Shown here piece after piece: positions 52,918-62,481 of a stretch of DNA of 64,000 bases. The stretch covers positions 372,001 through 436,000 of the forward strand of contig JBQJBP010000002.1 in assembly GCA_052078155.1 (NCBI GenBank). The letters are read 5' to 3'. The notes under the pieces are model-generated. The model was not told the origin of the DNA and searched no databases. It was given only the letters and a program-made list of their open reading frames with translations. This DNA comes from CAXBMB01 sp052078155. GTDB lineage: Bacteria > Pseudomonadota > Alphaproteobacteria > Kiloniellales > DSM-21159. The position numbers and the translations under genes were made by a program. Each line of letters begins with the position of its first letter. Position 1 is the stretch's first letter.

Positions 52918-52968
52918 GGCAGTCAACAGCTCCAACAAAAAGGTGACAGGGTACGAGAGTTAAATGGG

Positions 52969-53088
52969 TTCAAGTGGCCTCACTTCATGAGGACACTTAA
53001 ATCGTGAAACTCTTTTTAGTGTTGTAGAGGATGACTCACGGCTTAGGACCAAGCGCAAAGCGCTTCGAACCACCCCAATCATGCTCTG
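52969..53088 (+). repeat. Dispersed intergenic repeat, copy R5
   Basis: TTCAAGTGGCCT, then GTGAAACTCTTTTTAGTGTTG, then GATGACTCACGG, CCAAGCGCAAAGCGCTTCG and ATCATGCTCTGAT. It aligns along its full length with R1. Lies in the gap upstream of the radical SAM gene. Confidence 0.75.
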
Positions 53089-53191
53089 ATGGCAAAAGTG
53101 ATGCCAGACAAAGAACCTGGAGGCAAATGCTGTCGCAGGCTCCCCAAAACGGGCCCGAGCTTCAGAGACCCCTTTTCAATAAGTAAGCAGC

Positions 53192-53224
53192 AACCGGCCG
53201 GGAGCAAGAGGCACCCGGCCGGTT
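53192..53224 (-). terminator. Strong hairpin after the solute-binding protein gene
   Basis: AACCGGCCGGG (53192-53202) and CCCGGCCGGTT (53214-53224) form a perfect 11-bp GC-rich stem 13 bases past the stop. No T-run follows on the minus strand; still likely a terminator or 3' stabiliser. Confidence 0.65.
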
Positions 53225-53237
53225 AAGAGTCACAGGA

Positions 53238-55262
53238 CTATTTCGCCCAGTAGAAGGCATCCATGTGATAGACGCCCAGCTGTGCACCCGGATCCCAGTT
53301 GTAGATACCGGTGTCGGGGACGTTCATCAGGTCTTTATGACGGGCAACAGGCTGGGGCACCATCGCCACAAGACCAATGGAATACACCTGCTCTGAATAG
53401 ATCTGCAGGATTTCGCGCCAGGCGGCTTCGCGATCCGCCCGCGACGAGGCCCGTGTCCAGGCTTCATAGAGCTCCATCAGACGTTTGCCTTCCGGGGTAT
53501 CAACAGCCTCCCCGGAGTTGCCGCTGGTATCAAAGTACTGTCCCCACATGGGCCATTGCAGCAGGTACTGGCTGACCGGGGTGAACTCGGACGGCGGCAG
53601 ATCTACAGACAGCAGGCCATTTTCCAGGCCGTTATAGATCGACATGATGGTGGCGCCGGAGAAGATCCGGTTGCGCAGCACATCCCGTTGAGACGGTTTG
53701 GCAAAGATCTTGATGCCGATTTCCTGCCAGGAGGGGGCGATCAGTTCCAGGATGTCGCTTTCCTGAACGTTTTCACCGGCCGTTTCGACGATGATTTCCA
53801 TCTGGCGGCCATCGGGCAGCAGGCGAATGCCGTCGCTGTCCTTTTCAGTCAGGCCCATCTCATCCAGCAGGGCATTGGCCTGATCGATGTCATAGTCAGC
53901 CCAGGCCATGCGCAGCTCTTCATCATAGAGTTCTGAGCCTTCCAGGGCAGACTGGTTACCGGGCTGTCCGACGCCAAAGAAGATGGTTTCGTTGATCAGT
54001 TCCCGATCGGTGGCCAGAGAGAGGGCGCGGCGGAAGCGCACGTCGCGGATTACTTTGCGCCAGACCGGGTCTTTGGCATTGAGATTGGGATAAAGCGCCT
54101 GCTGAGAGGCCCGCATGGTGTTCCAGAGGGTCACCTTGAGGTTTGCTTCTTCCTCTTTGGTTTTCAGGATCGTGATGTCGTTGAAATTGATGCCCCGGCT
54201 TTGCAGGTCGCTTTCCCCGGTGGCGGTCTTGGGCACGATCAGCGGGCTGGCGGTGATGCGCAGCACAAACTCATCCAGATAGGGCAGTTGCTGACCCTGG
54301 CTGTCGATGCGGTGGAAGTAGGGATTGCGCTTGGACACAAACCGCCGCGTTGGGGGCGGAGTGGTCAGATACCAGGGCTGCAGGGTGGGCAGATCCGGGT
54401 TGTCAAAGCGGTAGGGGTTGTCCAGTGAGTTGTGCAGGGCAGCCCAGTTGTGGGCCCGCGCCTTTTCCATGCGTTCGGCCAGTTCGGCCTCTGCCACATA
54501 GTTCTTGTGGAACTGCTTCAGGTAGGTCGAGGGTTTGTAGATGTAGAGGGGCCGCGCCCGTGCCAGGGAGGGCAGGAAGAAGGGATTGGGGCTGTCCCAG
54601 CTGTAGCGGATGGTGGTTTCATCCAGCACCTCCACCACAGGCGGCTTGCCGTCCACGAGCAGCAGTTTGGGCGGGCCGCTGGGCGACAGTTCGGGATTGT
54701 TGGCCACATCTTCCCAGTAGTAGCGGAGATCTTCCGTGGTAAAGGGATCTCCGTTGGACCAGCGGTGGCCTTTGCGCAGGTGAAGAGTGAAGATCCGTCC
54801 GTCTTCAATGTCCACCTTTGCCAGGACATCCGGCTGTAGCTTGAATTCTTCAGTATAGCCAACGAGACGGGCATAGCCATAGACCGCGAAGATCTTCAGG
54901 TCCTTGGGTTTGCCCACCAGCATGGTCAGGCCACCCCCATAGGTTCCCGGGCCGCGGAAATCGGTTTCCGGCACCATCAGGGGATTGCTGGGCAGGCGTT
55001 TGTTAAGCGGCGGCAGGGCCCCGTCAGAAACCAGTTGCTCCAGAATTGGGGCCTGTTTGAATTCACTGGCTGTTGAAGCGGGCGGTTCCAGCGTTTCCTT
55101 GTCAGCCAGCGCGGGGCTGCTCAGCAAAATACCCGCCAGCAGCATGGACGACAGGCGGGTGGCCTTGCGCAACCATGATCGCTCTGTGTGTCGCCCAGCA
55201 TTTTGCAAAGCTGTGGCCGTCGATGTTCTAGTGGCAACACTAAACTGGCTGCTGTTGCTCAT
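53238..55262 (-). CDS. Peptide-type ABC solute-binding protein (SBP_bac_5)
   Basis: 674 residues from the ATG at 55262. A twin-basic-flanked hydrophobic signal (RLSSMLLAGILLSSPALA) exports it. The SBP_bac_5 domain covers most of the chain: LHLRKGHRWSNGDPFTTEDL, the classical oligopeptide-binding signature region, then RRALSLATDRELIN and MSIYNGLENGLL. It is about 100-150 residues larger than OppA. No permease or ATPase genes are adjacent, so partners are elsewhere. In the long variant, related proteins bind peptides or glycosides. Confidence 0.88.
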   Translation of the reverse strand: MSNSSQFSVATRTSTATALQNAGRHTERSWLRKATRLSSMLLAGILLSSPALADKETLEPPASTASEFKQAPILEQLVSDGALPPLNKRLPSNPLMVPETDFRGPGTYGGGLTMLVGKPKDLKIFAVYGYARLVGYTEEFKLQPDVLAKVDIEDGRIFTLHLRKGHRWSNGDPFTTEDLRYYWEDVANNPELSPSGPPKLLLVDGKPPVVEVLDETTIRYSWDSPNPFFLPSLARARPLYIYKPSTYLKQFHKNYVAEAELAERMEKARAHNWAALHNSLDNPYRFDNPDLPTLQPWYLTTPPPTRRFVSKRNPYFHRIDSQGQQLPYLDEFVLRITASPLIVPKTATGESDLQSRGINFNDITILKTKEEEANLKVTLWNTMRASQQALYPNLNAKDPVWRKVIRDVRFRRALSLATDRELINETIFFGVGQPGNQSALEGSELYDEELRMAWADYDIDQANALLDEMGLTEKDSDGIRLLPDGRQMEIIVETAGENVQESDILELIAPSWQEIGIKIFAKPSQRDVLRNRIFSGATIMSIYNGLENGLLSVDLPPSEFTPVSQYLLQWPMWGQYFDTSGNSGEAVDTPEGKRLMELYEAWTRASSRADREAAWREILQIYSEQVYSIGLVAMVPQPVARHKDLMNVPDTGIYNWDPGAQLGVYHMDAFYWAK

Positions 55263-55540
55263 CCCACTGTCTTCCCTGTTCCCAGATCGCACACACCCTT
55301 GATGGGTGCACTCCCCTGTCGGGGTTTTTGCATTGTTGTGCCGGACGATTGTGTCATCCAATTGGCCTTTTCACGACAAGATAGCCGCCCTCCTTTTGAA
55401 AGTCGACTTGCATTGCGGTTCTTCCCTGTAAAGGCGGCAGGATCTCAGGTCAGTCGCAGGCTTTTGCGATCGCCCAGGAAAAACCCCGCCACCGGACTGG
55501 GGGACGGGGTTTCTTCAAGTGTGAGAGCCCTATCGGGGGC
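55263..55540. other. Region upstream of the solute-binding protein gene
   Basis: Together with the purH-side repeat this forms a 412-base gap. On the minus strand two small hairpins (CCCCGACAGGGG and ACCCATCAAGGGT) lie about 20-60 bases before the ATG. A short open frame of about 19 codons precedes them, but I see no reason to call it a gene. Confidence 0.35.
55479..55513 (-). terminator. Intrinsic terminator beyond purH
   Basis: AAAACCCCG and CGGGGTTT form the stem; on the minus strand it ends in TTTTT. It lies about 160 bases beyond the purH stop, past repeat R4, so the purH transcript probably contains the repeat. Confidence 0.75.
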
Positions 55541-55670
55541 CAGAGTGTGATCGACAGAAGTCGAAGCGCCTTGCGCTCGGCTTTTGTCGTGACTCACCCT
55601 CTAACAGGTTGAAAAGAGGCTTACTCACGTCTTGTTTGAAATCACCTCGTGATTCCAAACAAGACGATAA
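55541..55670 (-). repeat. Dispersed intergenic repeat with hairpin, copy R4
   Basis: Ends 4 bases from the purH stop. Core: GTGTGATCGACAGAAG, AAGCGCCTTGCGCTCGG, GTGACTCACCCTCTAACAGG, TTGAAAAGAGGCTTACTCACG. Its purH side is a near-perfect palindrome, CGTCTTGTTTGAAATCACC facing TCGTGATTCCAAACAAGACG (about 55628-55666). Over 55589-55670 it differs from R3 (behind smr) at 7 of 82 positions. Confidence 0.88.
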
Positions 55671-55674
55671 GACT

Positions 55675-57270
55675 CTAGTGCCGGAAGTGACGCATGCCGG
55701 TGAAGACCATGGCCAGCCCGGCAGCATCGGCTGTGGCGATGACTTCATCATCCCGGATGGAACCGCCCGGCTGAATGACAGCTGTTGCCCCTGCGTCAAT
55801 TGCAGCCTGCAGACCGTCTGCGAAGGGGAAGAAGGCATCTGACGCCACCACGGCCCCTTTGGTTGCGCCTTCCCCCAGGGCTTCCTTGGATTTCACCGCG
55901 GCGATACGCGATGAGTCCACCCGGCTCATCTGACCGGCACCCATGCCCACGGTCTGGCCGTTTTTGGCATAGATGATGGCATTGGATTTCACGTGCTTGG
56001 CCACCCGGAAGGCAAAGATCAGGTCCGCCATCTCCCGGGCATCGGGCGCCCGTTTGGTCACAACCTTCAGATCCTGTTCCAGGATCCGGCCATTGTCGCG
56101 GGATTGCAGCAACAGGCCTCCGGAAAGGGATTTGAACATCATGCCGGCTTCGGCAGGATCCGGCATGGCGCCGGTGGTCAGAACCCGCAGGTTCTTTTTG
56201 GCAGCCAGAATGCTCTTTGCTTCGTCATCGATTGCCGGGGCAATGACCACTTCTGCAAAGAGTTCCGCGACCTTGCCTGCGGTTTCTGCATCCAGGCTGC
56301 GGTTCATGGCGATGATGCCGCCAAAGGCGGAGACGGGGTCACAGCTCAAGGCCCGGTCATAAGCTTCGGACAGGCTTTCGGCTGAGGCCACACCGCTGGG
56401 ATTGGCGTGCTTAATGATGGCAATGGTGGGCGCGTCAAACTCGGAGGCCAGCTCAAAGGCAGCGTCGGTGTCGTTCAGGTTGTTGTAGCTCAGCGCCTTG
56501 CCCTGCAGCTGGGTGGCTGTTGCCACGCCGGGCCGGTTGGTGCCGGCGCTGTAGAATGCGGCCTGCTGATGGGGGTTTTCGCCGTAGCGCAGGACCTCGG
56601 TCAGCTGCCCGGAGAGAGAAATTTCCTTGGGGAAGGGGATGCCTTCCTGCGCTGCCATCCAGCCGGAGATGGCCGCATCGTAGGCTGCTGTATGGGCATA
56701 GGCTTTGGCGGCCATCTTGCGCCGCAGATCATAGCTGCTGCAGCCATTCTGGCTGTCCAGCTGTTCAATCAGGCTGCCATAGTCCTGCGGGTCGGTGATG
56801 ATGGTGACGAAAGCATGGTTTTTGGCAGAAGCCCGCACCATGGCCGGGCCGCCGATGTCGATGTTTTCCACACAGGCGTCCCGATCCGCACCGGAGGCCA
56901 CGGTCTCACGGAAGGGATAGAGGTTCACCACCACCAGATCGATGGCGGGAATGCCATGGGTTTCCATGGCTTCCTGATGGCTGGCCAGATCCCGCCGGGC
57001 CAGAATGCCGCCGTGAACGGTGGGGTGCAGGGTTTTGACCCGCCCGTCCATGATTTCGGGAAAGCCCGTATGGCTGGCCACTTCCTTGACCGCGACACCC
57101 GCGTCCTGCAGCGCCTTGGCCGACCCGCCGGTGGAGAGGATTTCTACGCCCTGGGCCGCCAGGGCCTTGCCCAGCTCCACCAGGCCACTTTTGTCTGAAA
57201 CGGAAATCAGGGCGCGGGAGATTTTGACGTGATCTTGAACTTTCACCGGGGCGGTGCTGGGTGCGGACAT
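55675..57270 (-). CDS. purH: Bifunctional AICAR transformylase/IMP cyclohydrolase
   Basis: 531 residues. The N-terminal IMP cyclohydrolase domain shows ALISVSDKSGLVELGKAL, STGGSAKAL and VKTLHPTVHGGILARR; the AICAR transformylase domain has RYGENPHQQAAFY, IIKHANPSGVA (Lys-His pair) and QMSRVDSSRIAA. It performs the last two steps of IMP synthesis. The stop is followed almost directly by a repeat with a strong hairpin. Confidence 0.98.
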   Translation of the reverse strand: MSAPSTAPVKVQDHVKISRALISVSDKSGLVELGKALAAQGVEILSTGGSAKALQDAGVAVKEVASHTGFPEIMDGRVKTLHPTVHGGILARRDLASHQEAMETHGIPAIDLVVVNLYPFRETVASGADRDACVENIDIGGPAMVRASAKNHAFVTIITDPQDYGSLIEQLDSQNGCSSYDLRRKMAAKAYAHTAAYDAAISGWMAAQEGIPFPKEISLSGQLTEVLRYGENPHQQAAFYSAGTNRPGVATATQLQGKALSYNNLNDTDAAFELASEFDAPTIAIIKHANPSGVASAESLSEAYDRALSCDPVSAFGGIIAMNRSLDAETAGKVAELFAEVVIAPAIDDEAKSILAAKKNLRVLTTGAMPDPAEAGMMFKSLSGGLLLQSRDNGRILEQDLKVVTKRAPDAREMADLIFAFRVAKHVKSNAIIYAKNGQTVGMGAGQMSRVDSSRIAAVKSKEALGEGATKGAVVASDAFFPFADGLQAAIDAGATAVIQPGGSIRDDEVIATADAAGLAMVFTGMRHFRH

Positions 57271-57432
57271 GGTGTGGTTTCACTCCAATAGCTGAGATCA
57301 GGGAGGGGGTGCAGCTTGCCAGCAACAGCACAGCTGCACAGAACATCCACTGACCGGAAAAACAGAAGGCCGCAGCCCGAAGGCGCGGCAGATCCTATTG
57401 CGGGGACAGATAACAAAGAAGCTTGTCAGTTT

Positions 57433-57455
57433 TTCGGGGGGTCGGAGACCCCGAA
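57433..57455 (-). terminator. Hairpin between capD-like gene and purH
   Basis: TTCGGGG (57433-57439) and CCCCGAA (57449-57455) form a 7-bp stem. On the minus strand it is followed by AAAAC, not T, so termination is doubtful. Confidence 0.3.
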
Positions 57456-57470
57456 GGGGGCAGGTGGCCT

Positions 57471-59504
57471 CTATTGGGCTGCGGTGATTTTGTCTTCCTG
57501 CTGTTGCGGGGAAGGTTGGCTTGTCGGTTCTGCGTCAGGCGAAGAGGGCGCTGTACCTTTGGCAGAAACCAGGGGCTTGTGTTCTTCGTGCTTGAACTCG
57601 CTGACCAGTTCTTTCAGCAGGGCCACGGCCTCGGCGGCCTGGCGTCTTTCCAGCAGATCGGACAGGCGGGTCAGATCCTTCTGCAGTTCCGCCAGATCGT
57701 TGGTGCGGGGGGAGGCCAGCAGCAATCCCGGTTGATTGGTCGCCTCTGTCGGTTCGGCATCGTGAAACAGCTCTTCATAGAGCTTTTCGCCGGGGCGCAG
57801 ACCAGTGAACTTGATTTCCACGTCCTTGTGCGGGCGTTTTCCGGCCAGACGGATCATCTGTTCGGCCAATTCCAGGATTTTCACGGGCTGGCCCATGTCC
57901 AGCACATAAATCCGGCCCGCAGCTGAGTTTTCCCATTCCGCATCCAGAGCAGCCGCCTGCAACACCAGACGCACGGCCTCGCGGATGGTCATGAAGTAGC
58001 GGGTCATGTCGGGGTGGGTCACCGTCAGGGGGCCGCCTGCAGCCAGCTGGCGCTGGAACAGCGGTACCACGGATCCTGTGGACCCCAGAACGTTGCCGAA
58101 GCGCACGGTAACAATGCGGGTGTCGGTTTTCTGTTTGCCGTCCTGGTCGCGGGCGTCCAGATCCAGGGCCTGACAGTAGCGCTCGGCCAGCCGCTTGCTG
58201 GCTCCCATGATGTTGGTGGGGTTCACGGCCTTGTCGGAGGAAATGAGCACCATCAGTCCGACATTGTGACGCCCGCAGGCATCGGCGACGTTCTTGGTTC
58301 CCAGTACGTTCGTGGCCAGTCCGTCTGTGGGGTTTTCCTCCACCAGAGGCACATGTTTGTAGGCCGCTGCGTGGAAGACCACTTCCGGTTTGTTTTCAGA
58401 AAAGACCTGCTCCAGAGATGCCGGGCTGCGCACGTCGATCAAGCGGGCCTGACGGGGCAGACCGCTGTGTTTCTCCGCCAACTCCATGTCGACGGCATAG
58501 AGATTGAACTCGCTGCTGTCGGCCAGCGTCAGTTCGCTGGGACCATGGCTGGCCAGCTGCCGCACCAGTTCTGAGCCGATGGAGCCACCGGCCCCTGTTA
58601 CCAGCACCCGCTTGCCTGCCACCAGGGCTTTGGGCAGGCTCTCGTCCAGAACGATTTCAGGCCGTCGCAACAGGTCTTCAATGGCGATGGGACGGGGCGT
58701 GAGGCCGTTGGCCCCGGTCTCCGGGTTGCCGCTGCCCAGATCGGCCAACCGCGGCAGGCGGGCCAGGGAAAGGCCCCGGGCTTCAGCCACTTCAAACAGG
58801 GCGCTGAGGCGTTCACGGCCCAGATTCTTTGTCAGCACCAGGCGCTGGGGTGGACGGCCGCGTTTCTTGAAGCGGGCCAGAACCTCTTCAGCTTCTTCAA
58901 CCTTGCCCAGCACCTGCACGTGATGAATGCGCCGGCCGACCCGGCGGCCATGGTCATCCAGCGCCCCGAGGATTTCATAAGGGGCGCTGGGGTCGCGCTG
59001 CATGGCACGAATGAAGATTTCCGCGGCATCTCCGGCACCAACCAGCAGCACGGGAACCCTCAGGTGGCTGTCTTTTTCCAGCAGATGCCGCAGGTTCCGG
59101 TTCTTGTATATCTGGTAGAGCATTCGCGAGCCCCCCAGCATCAGGACCAGAACCATCCAGCCGATGGGCAGCAATGTCCGGGGCACATCTTCCACCCGGT
59201 CTGTCACAAAGCTCAGAACCAGATAGGTGACCAGCGCCAGGGTGACGGCCTTCATGATGGCGACCAGGTCATTCAGAGAGGCATAGCGCCAGATGCCCTG
59301 ATAGAGGCCGGTGAAGAGAAAAACCACCGCGCAGACCAGAGTGAACAGCACCCAGTCGTTGGTCAGTTCGTTGGTCAGCAGACGGTGCGCCTCGTCCCAG
59401 CCCACACGCAGTGTCAGGGCCACAGCAAAGCCCAAGGCTGCTATGGTCAGATCATGCCCATAAGCCACCAGGGCGCGTACCGACAGTTTAGGCTTAACGA
59501 ACAT
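57471..59504 (-). CDS. CapD/FlaA1-type nucleoside-diphosphate-sugar epimerase/dehydratase
   Basis: 677 residues from the ATG at 59504; a GTG three codons upstream is possible. Four or five membrane segments lie in the first ~150 residues, then a Rossmann-like CoA-type domain (VLLVGAGDAAEIF) and a large SDR domain (VLVTGAGGSIGSELVRQL, then FHAAAYKHVPLVEENP and the catalytic STDKA-like ISSDKAVNPTN). These proteins make UDP-keto or 6-deoxy sugars for O-antigen, capsule or EPS. An Ala/Glu-rich tail follows. Clustered with a WecA-like transferase and a heparinase-family protein. Confidence 0.88.
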   Translation of the reverse strand: MFVKPKLSVRALVAYGHDLTIAALGFAVALTLRVGWDEAHRLLTNELTNDWVLFTLVCAVVFLFTGLYQGIWRYASLNDLVAIMKAVTLALVTYLVLSFVTDRVEDVPRTLLPIGWMVLVLMLGGSRMLYQIYKNRNLRHLLEKDSHLRVPVLLVGAGDAAEIFIRAMQRDPSAPYEILGALDDHGRRVGRRIHHVQVLGKVEEAEEVLARFKKRGRPPQRLVLTKNLGRERLSALFEVAEARGLSLARLPRLADLGSGNPETGANGLTPRPIAIEDLLRRPEIVLDESLPKALVAGKRVLVTGAGGSIGSELVRQLASHGPSELTLADSSEFNLYAVDMELAEKHSGLPRQARLIDVRSPASLEQVFSENKPEVVFHAAAYKHVPLVEENPTDGLATNVLGTKNVADACGRHNVGLMVLISSDKAVNPTNIMGASKRLAERYCQALDLDARDQDGKQKTDTRIVTVRFGNVLGSTGSVVPLFQRQLAAGGPLTVTHPDMTRYFMTIREAVRLVLQAAALDAEWENSAAGRIYVLDMGQPVKILELAEQMIRLAGKRPHKDVEIKFTGLRPGEKLYEELFHDAEPTEATNQPGLLLASPRTNDLAELQKDLTRLSDLLERRQAAEAVALLKELVSEFKHEEHKPLVSAKGTAPSSPDAEPTSQPSPQQQEDKITAAQ

Positions 59505-59616
59505 GCCCACCACAGGTTAAGGAACGAGAGCTGGGAAGATAACACGTCCCCCCGTTGGCTCCAGCCAAAAGTGTGCTTTCGGCCCGCCTGCAGCGCTGGG
59601 CGGCCTTGAGGAAAAG

Positions 59617-60645
59617 TCAGTCCTCTTCCGGTCGTTGCTGCAGGGAAAAGTTGATCAGAAGGCCTGTAACGAGAATGGCGGCGCCTGCCAGGGGAACCCG
59701 GGGATCCCAGAGGTAAGACAGCAGGGCCAGCCCGATCAGGGCAAGATTGAGCAGCGCGATGCGCCTGACAACCTGGTCATGGCTGAGCCCGCCCTGTGTG
59801 GCGCGCTGATAGAAGTGCTCCCGATGGGCCTGCCAGACTTTCTCCCCCCGCAAGCCCCGGCGCAGCAGGGTCAGGGTGGCGTCTGCCCAGTAGTAGGCCG
59901 GCAGAATGAGAGCGGCAGCCCAGGCACCGTTTCCGGCCGCCAGCAGCAGCAGCCAGCCGATCAGGAACCCCAGGGGGACGGACCCCACGTCTCCCAGGAA
60001 GATCTTGGCCGGGTGCCAGTTGTACTTCAGGAACCCCAGAACAGCAGCCAGCAGCAGGCAGGGCAGGGCAATGTCCAGACCGCTCCAGGACCCCAGCCAG
60101 GCCAGCAGGCTCAAGCCCAGTGCAATGCTGGCGCTTTGTGTGCCGGTGATGCCGTCGATACCGTCCATGAAATTGAAAAGATTGATGAACCAGAGCCAGG
60201 CAAAAGCCGAGAGCAGCAAATCAAGCCAGAGCGGCAGCAGACCCTGAAAGAGGGGGCCGGTATCGCCCATGGCCCCCAACCCCAGCATGACGGCGGCGAT
60301 TTGTGCCAGAAAGCGGGGGGCGGGGGGCAGATTTCGTGTGTCATCAACCCAGGAGACAGCGGCCAGCAGCACCGTCGCAGGCAGAATGTTCCAGAAGCCG
60401 GAGGGAGCACTGCCTGCCAGCAGGACAGCAATCAGCCAGGCCAGCACCAGCAGAGGGATCAGGGCCAGCCCGCCGCCGCGGGGGGTGGGCTGAACATGGC
60501 TGGAGCGCTCGTTGGGATGATCCAGCAGGTCGCGGGCCAGCAGTGCTTTTCGCAGGCTGGCTGTGCCGGCTGCCACAAGCAGGGCCAGCAGCAGCGCCCC
60601 GAGGGCGAGAATGGCGAGAGCCAGGGGGCTGTCCAGCTGTAACAT
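59617..60645 (-). CDS. MraY/WecA-family undecaprenyl-phosphate sugar-phosphate transferase
   Basis: 342 residues, about ten membrane helices. Family motifs: WVDDTRNLPP (double Asp for Mg2+), NLFNFMDGIDGI, FLGDVGSVPLGF and the C-terminal HREHFYQRATQGGLSH. It resembles WbpL/WecA-like enzymes that start O-antigen or exopolysaccharide repeat units on the lipid carrier. The donor sugar is not clear. Confidence 0.88.
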   Translation of the reverse strand: MLQLDSPLALAILALGALLLALLVAAGTASLRKALLARDLLDHPNERSSHVQPTPRGGGLALIPLLVLAWLIAVLLAGSAPSGFWNILPATVLLAAVSWVDDTRNLPPAPRFLAQIAAVMLGLGAMGDTGPLFQGLLPLWLDLLLSAFAWLWFINLFNFMDGIDGITGTQSASIALGLSLLAWLGSWSGLDIALPCLLLAAVLGFLKYNWHPAKIFLGDVGSVPLGFLIGWLLLLAAGNGAWAAALILPAYYWADATLTLLRRGLRGEKVWQAHREHFYQRATQGGLSHDQVVRRIALLNLALIGLALLSYLWDPRVPLAGAAILVTGLLINFSLQQRPEED

Positions 60646-60708
60646 CCTTTTGTCTCCAAGGGCTAAATCAGTAGAAGGCGTGTTCTTCAGGCAGAAGCAG
60701 GTGCAGCC

Positions 60709-62481
60709 TCAGGCCGTGCGGGCCCCTTGCCGCTGGATGGCCCATTTGACGGTGGTTTCCCCACTTTCATAGTCGCCGCGCAGGACCACCTGCTGGCTGC
60801 GGCGCAGCTCCGGATCACCCAGGTAGATGCTGTCTTCAAGCTGCAGATTTGCCCCGCTGGCCCGCAGTCGCCAGCCGCCGCCTTTCGGCAGTCTCAGCAA
60901 CACGGCCTGGCCATCCTGAGAAAGACCGGCTGAGACATCGGGATGCAGATGAAAGCGGATGACAAAGCTGCCCTTTCCCTGACGTACGGCCAGACGGTCT
61001 TCGCCCCGCAGATCATCCCCTTTGGCGGACAGGAAGAAACGCCGGTGATGCACGGCCTGCCGGGTGTCTTTGTAGCCGTCGTGAGACAGCTCCAGCAGGG
61101 TGGCCCCTTCATCCTCTTCCCGGCGGCATTGCACCGTTTCGGGGCGGGAGTGCAGGCCGCGCTGTTTCCAGACAGGAGCAGCAGCCAGAGGCGCAGAATT
61201 GTAGTCATCCAGGCAGAGGGTGGAATGGGCGGCGGTGGCCCGCAGCAGATCCTGCCATTCGCTGTCTGCTTCTTCCGGTCCAGGTGCCCCGCAGTTCACA
61301 ATCAGGCGCTCCCGCCCAACCGACATTTCAAATGACAGGGTGCCCGCATGGGCACGGCTGTCGTAGCCCGGTGGGGGCGGTCGGCCGCTGTCGCAGACAA
61401 TCAGGGTGCGGCCTGCCTGCAGGCGCTGAAAGCCGGACTGGGGCGCAGCCAGCCGGGGGCGACCCCGGCCATCGGCCCGCTGCAGCACCATATCCACCTT
61501 AAAGCCAACTTCGGCGGAAGAGCCGTTGAACAGGGTCAGGCCGCCATCGGCATGCTGGAACAGGCGCAGCATGGGGGCCATGGACTCAATGGCCGTCTGA
61601 ACTTCCCCGGGCAGGGGGATTTCAGCCGCATGCAAAATGGACTTGATGTCGATCAGGTCCCGCAGAACGGCCAGATGACGGGCCGGACTTCTTTCGACGT
61701 GACCTCCGTCAGGCAGGATCTGCAGCGGCAGTTCCCGGCGAATGATCTCCAGGCCCTGCTTCAGCCACTTTTCACCCTCCGGCAGGCAGGCCCCGGCGAT
61801 GACCAGGCCTTTGGCGGCATAGATCAGTTCTGTCCCTGCCAATCCGCCGGGCAGACAGCGAGAAAGATGACTGGCCTGCTGACCAGCGGCTTCCAGCAAG
61901 CGCTGGCGAAAGGTGAAATCCGCGCTGGTGGCATAAAAATCGTACTGTCCCAGCCAATGGGACAGGCGGCGGGACAGAGTGGCCACGCTCCAGATTTGTG
62001 GATCCCAGCGGTTCTGGCTGTCCAGCCAGTTGGCCACAAGTTCCCGGGCCGTGCGGCGTGCCGTGTCCCCGCCAGAGGCGCGCAGATCGCGCAGCCAGGA
62101 AAAGGAATGCAGTTCGTTGATCCAGGCCTGGGGAACGTCTGCCGGTGCCCAGAGAGGCTCCGGATTGTCAACGATGGTTCCGGCCAGTTCAAAGCGCCCG
62201 GCGGTCAGGGCCACCCCCCGCTCGGCTTTGCCGGGCCAGGGGTCCGGAGGGGTGGTCACCGGCGCAACGGACGAGATCCTAGTCAGGGTCTTTTTATAGA
62301 AGGAAAGCGAGAAAAGAAGGGTTTTCAGGCCATAACCCAAGCGACCAAGCAGTTGTTTCTGAGGCAGTTGGCGGGCGGCGCGATAACGGGCAACCAGGCC
62401 CGGGGACCGGGCGTCACGCTTCTTGCCAGCGTCATCTTTGTGACCCTGAGCGTGATCGGCCTGTCTTTCCTGCACCCCCAC
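60709..62481 (-). CDS. Heparinase II/III-family protein
   Basis: 590 residues with a GTG start (no in-frame ATG nearby, so the true start is unsure). N-terminal alpha-helical toroid (about 100-320; FSWLRDLRASGGD, DGGHVERSPARH with Asp, His and Arg), then a beta-sandwich domain (LSFEMSVGRERLIVNCG, HSTLCLDDYNSAP, HHRRFFLSAKGDDL). The family includes uronic-acid polysaccharide lyases. In alphaproteobacteria this gene is regularly found between rsmB and purH and lacks a clear signal peptide, so a cell-wall or EPS role is inferred only. Confidence 0.86.
   Translation of the reverse strand: MGVQERQADHAQGHKDDAGKKRDARSPGLVARYRAARQLPQKQLLGRLGYGLKTLLFSLSFYKKTLTRISSVAPVTTPPDPWPGKAERGVALTAGRFELAGTIVDNPEPLWAPADVPQAWINELHSFSWLRDLRASGGDTARRTARELVANWLDSQNRWDPQIWSVATLSRRLSHWLGQYDFYATSADFTFRQRLLEAAGQQASHLSRCLPGGLAGTELIYAAKGLVIAGACLPEGEKWLKQGLEIIRRELPLQILPDGGHVERSPARHLAVLRDLIDIKSILHAAEIPLPGEVQTAIESMAPMLRLFQHADGGLTLFNGSSAEVGFKVDMVLQRADGRGRPRLAAPQSGFQRLQAGRTLIVCDSGRPPPPGYDSRAHAGTLSFEMSVGRERLIVNCGAPGPEEADSEWQDLLRATAAHSTLCLDDYNSAPLAAAPVWKQRGLHSRPETVQCRREEDEGATLLELSHDGYKDTRQAVHHRRFFLSAKGDDLRGEDRLAVRQGKGSFVIRFHLHPDVSAGLSQDGQAVLLRLPKGGGWRLRASGANLQLEDSIYLGDPELRRSQQVVLRGDYESGETTVKWAIQRQGARTA

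Noticed and set aside
59635..60642. 335-codon Gln/Gly-rich frame opposite the WecA-like gene
   Set aside because: Antisense shadow of a hydrophobic membrane protein; the minus strand carries the DD and HREHFYQRA motifs.
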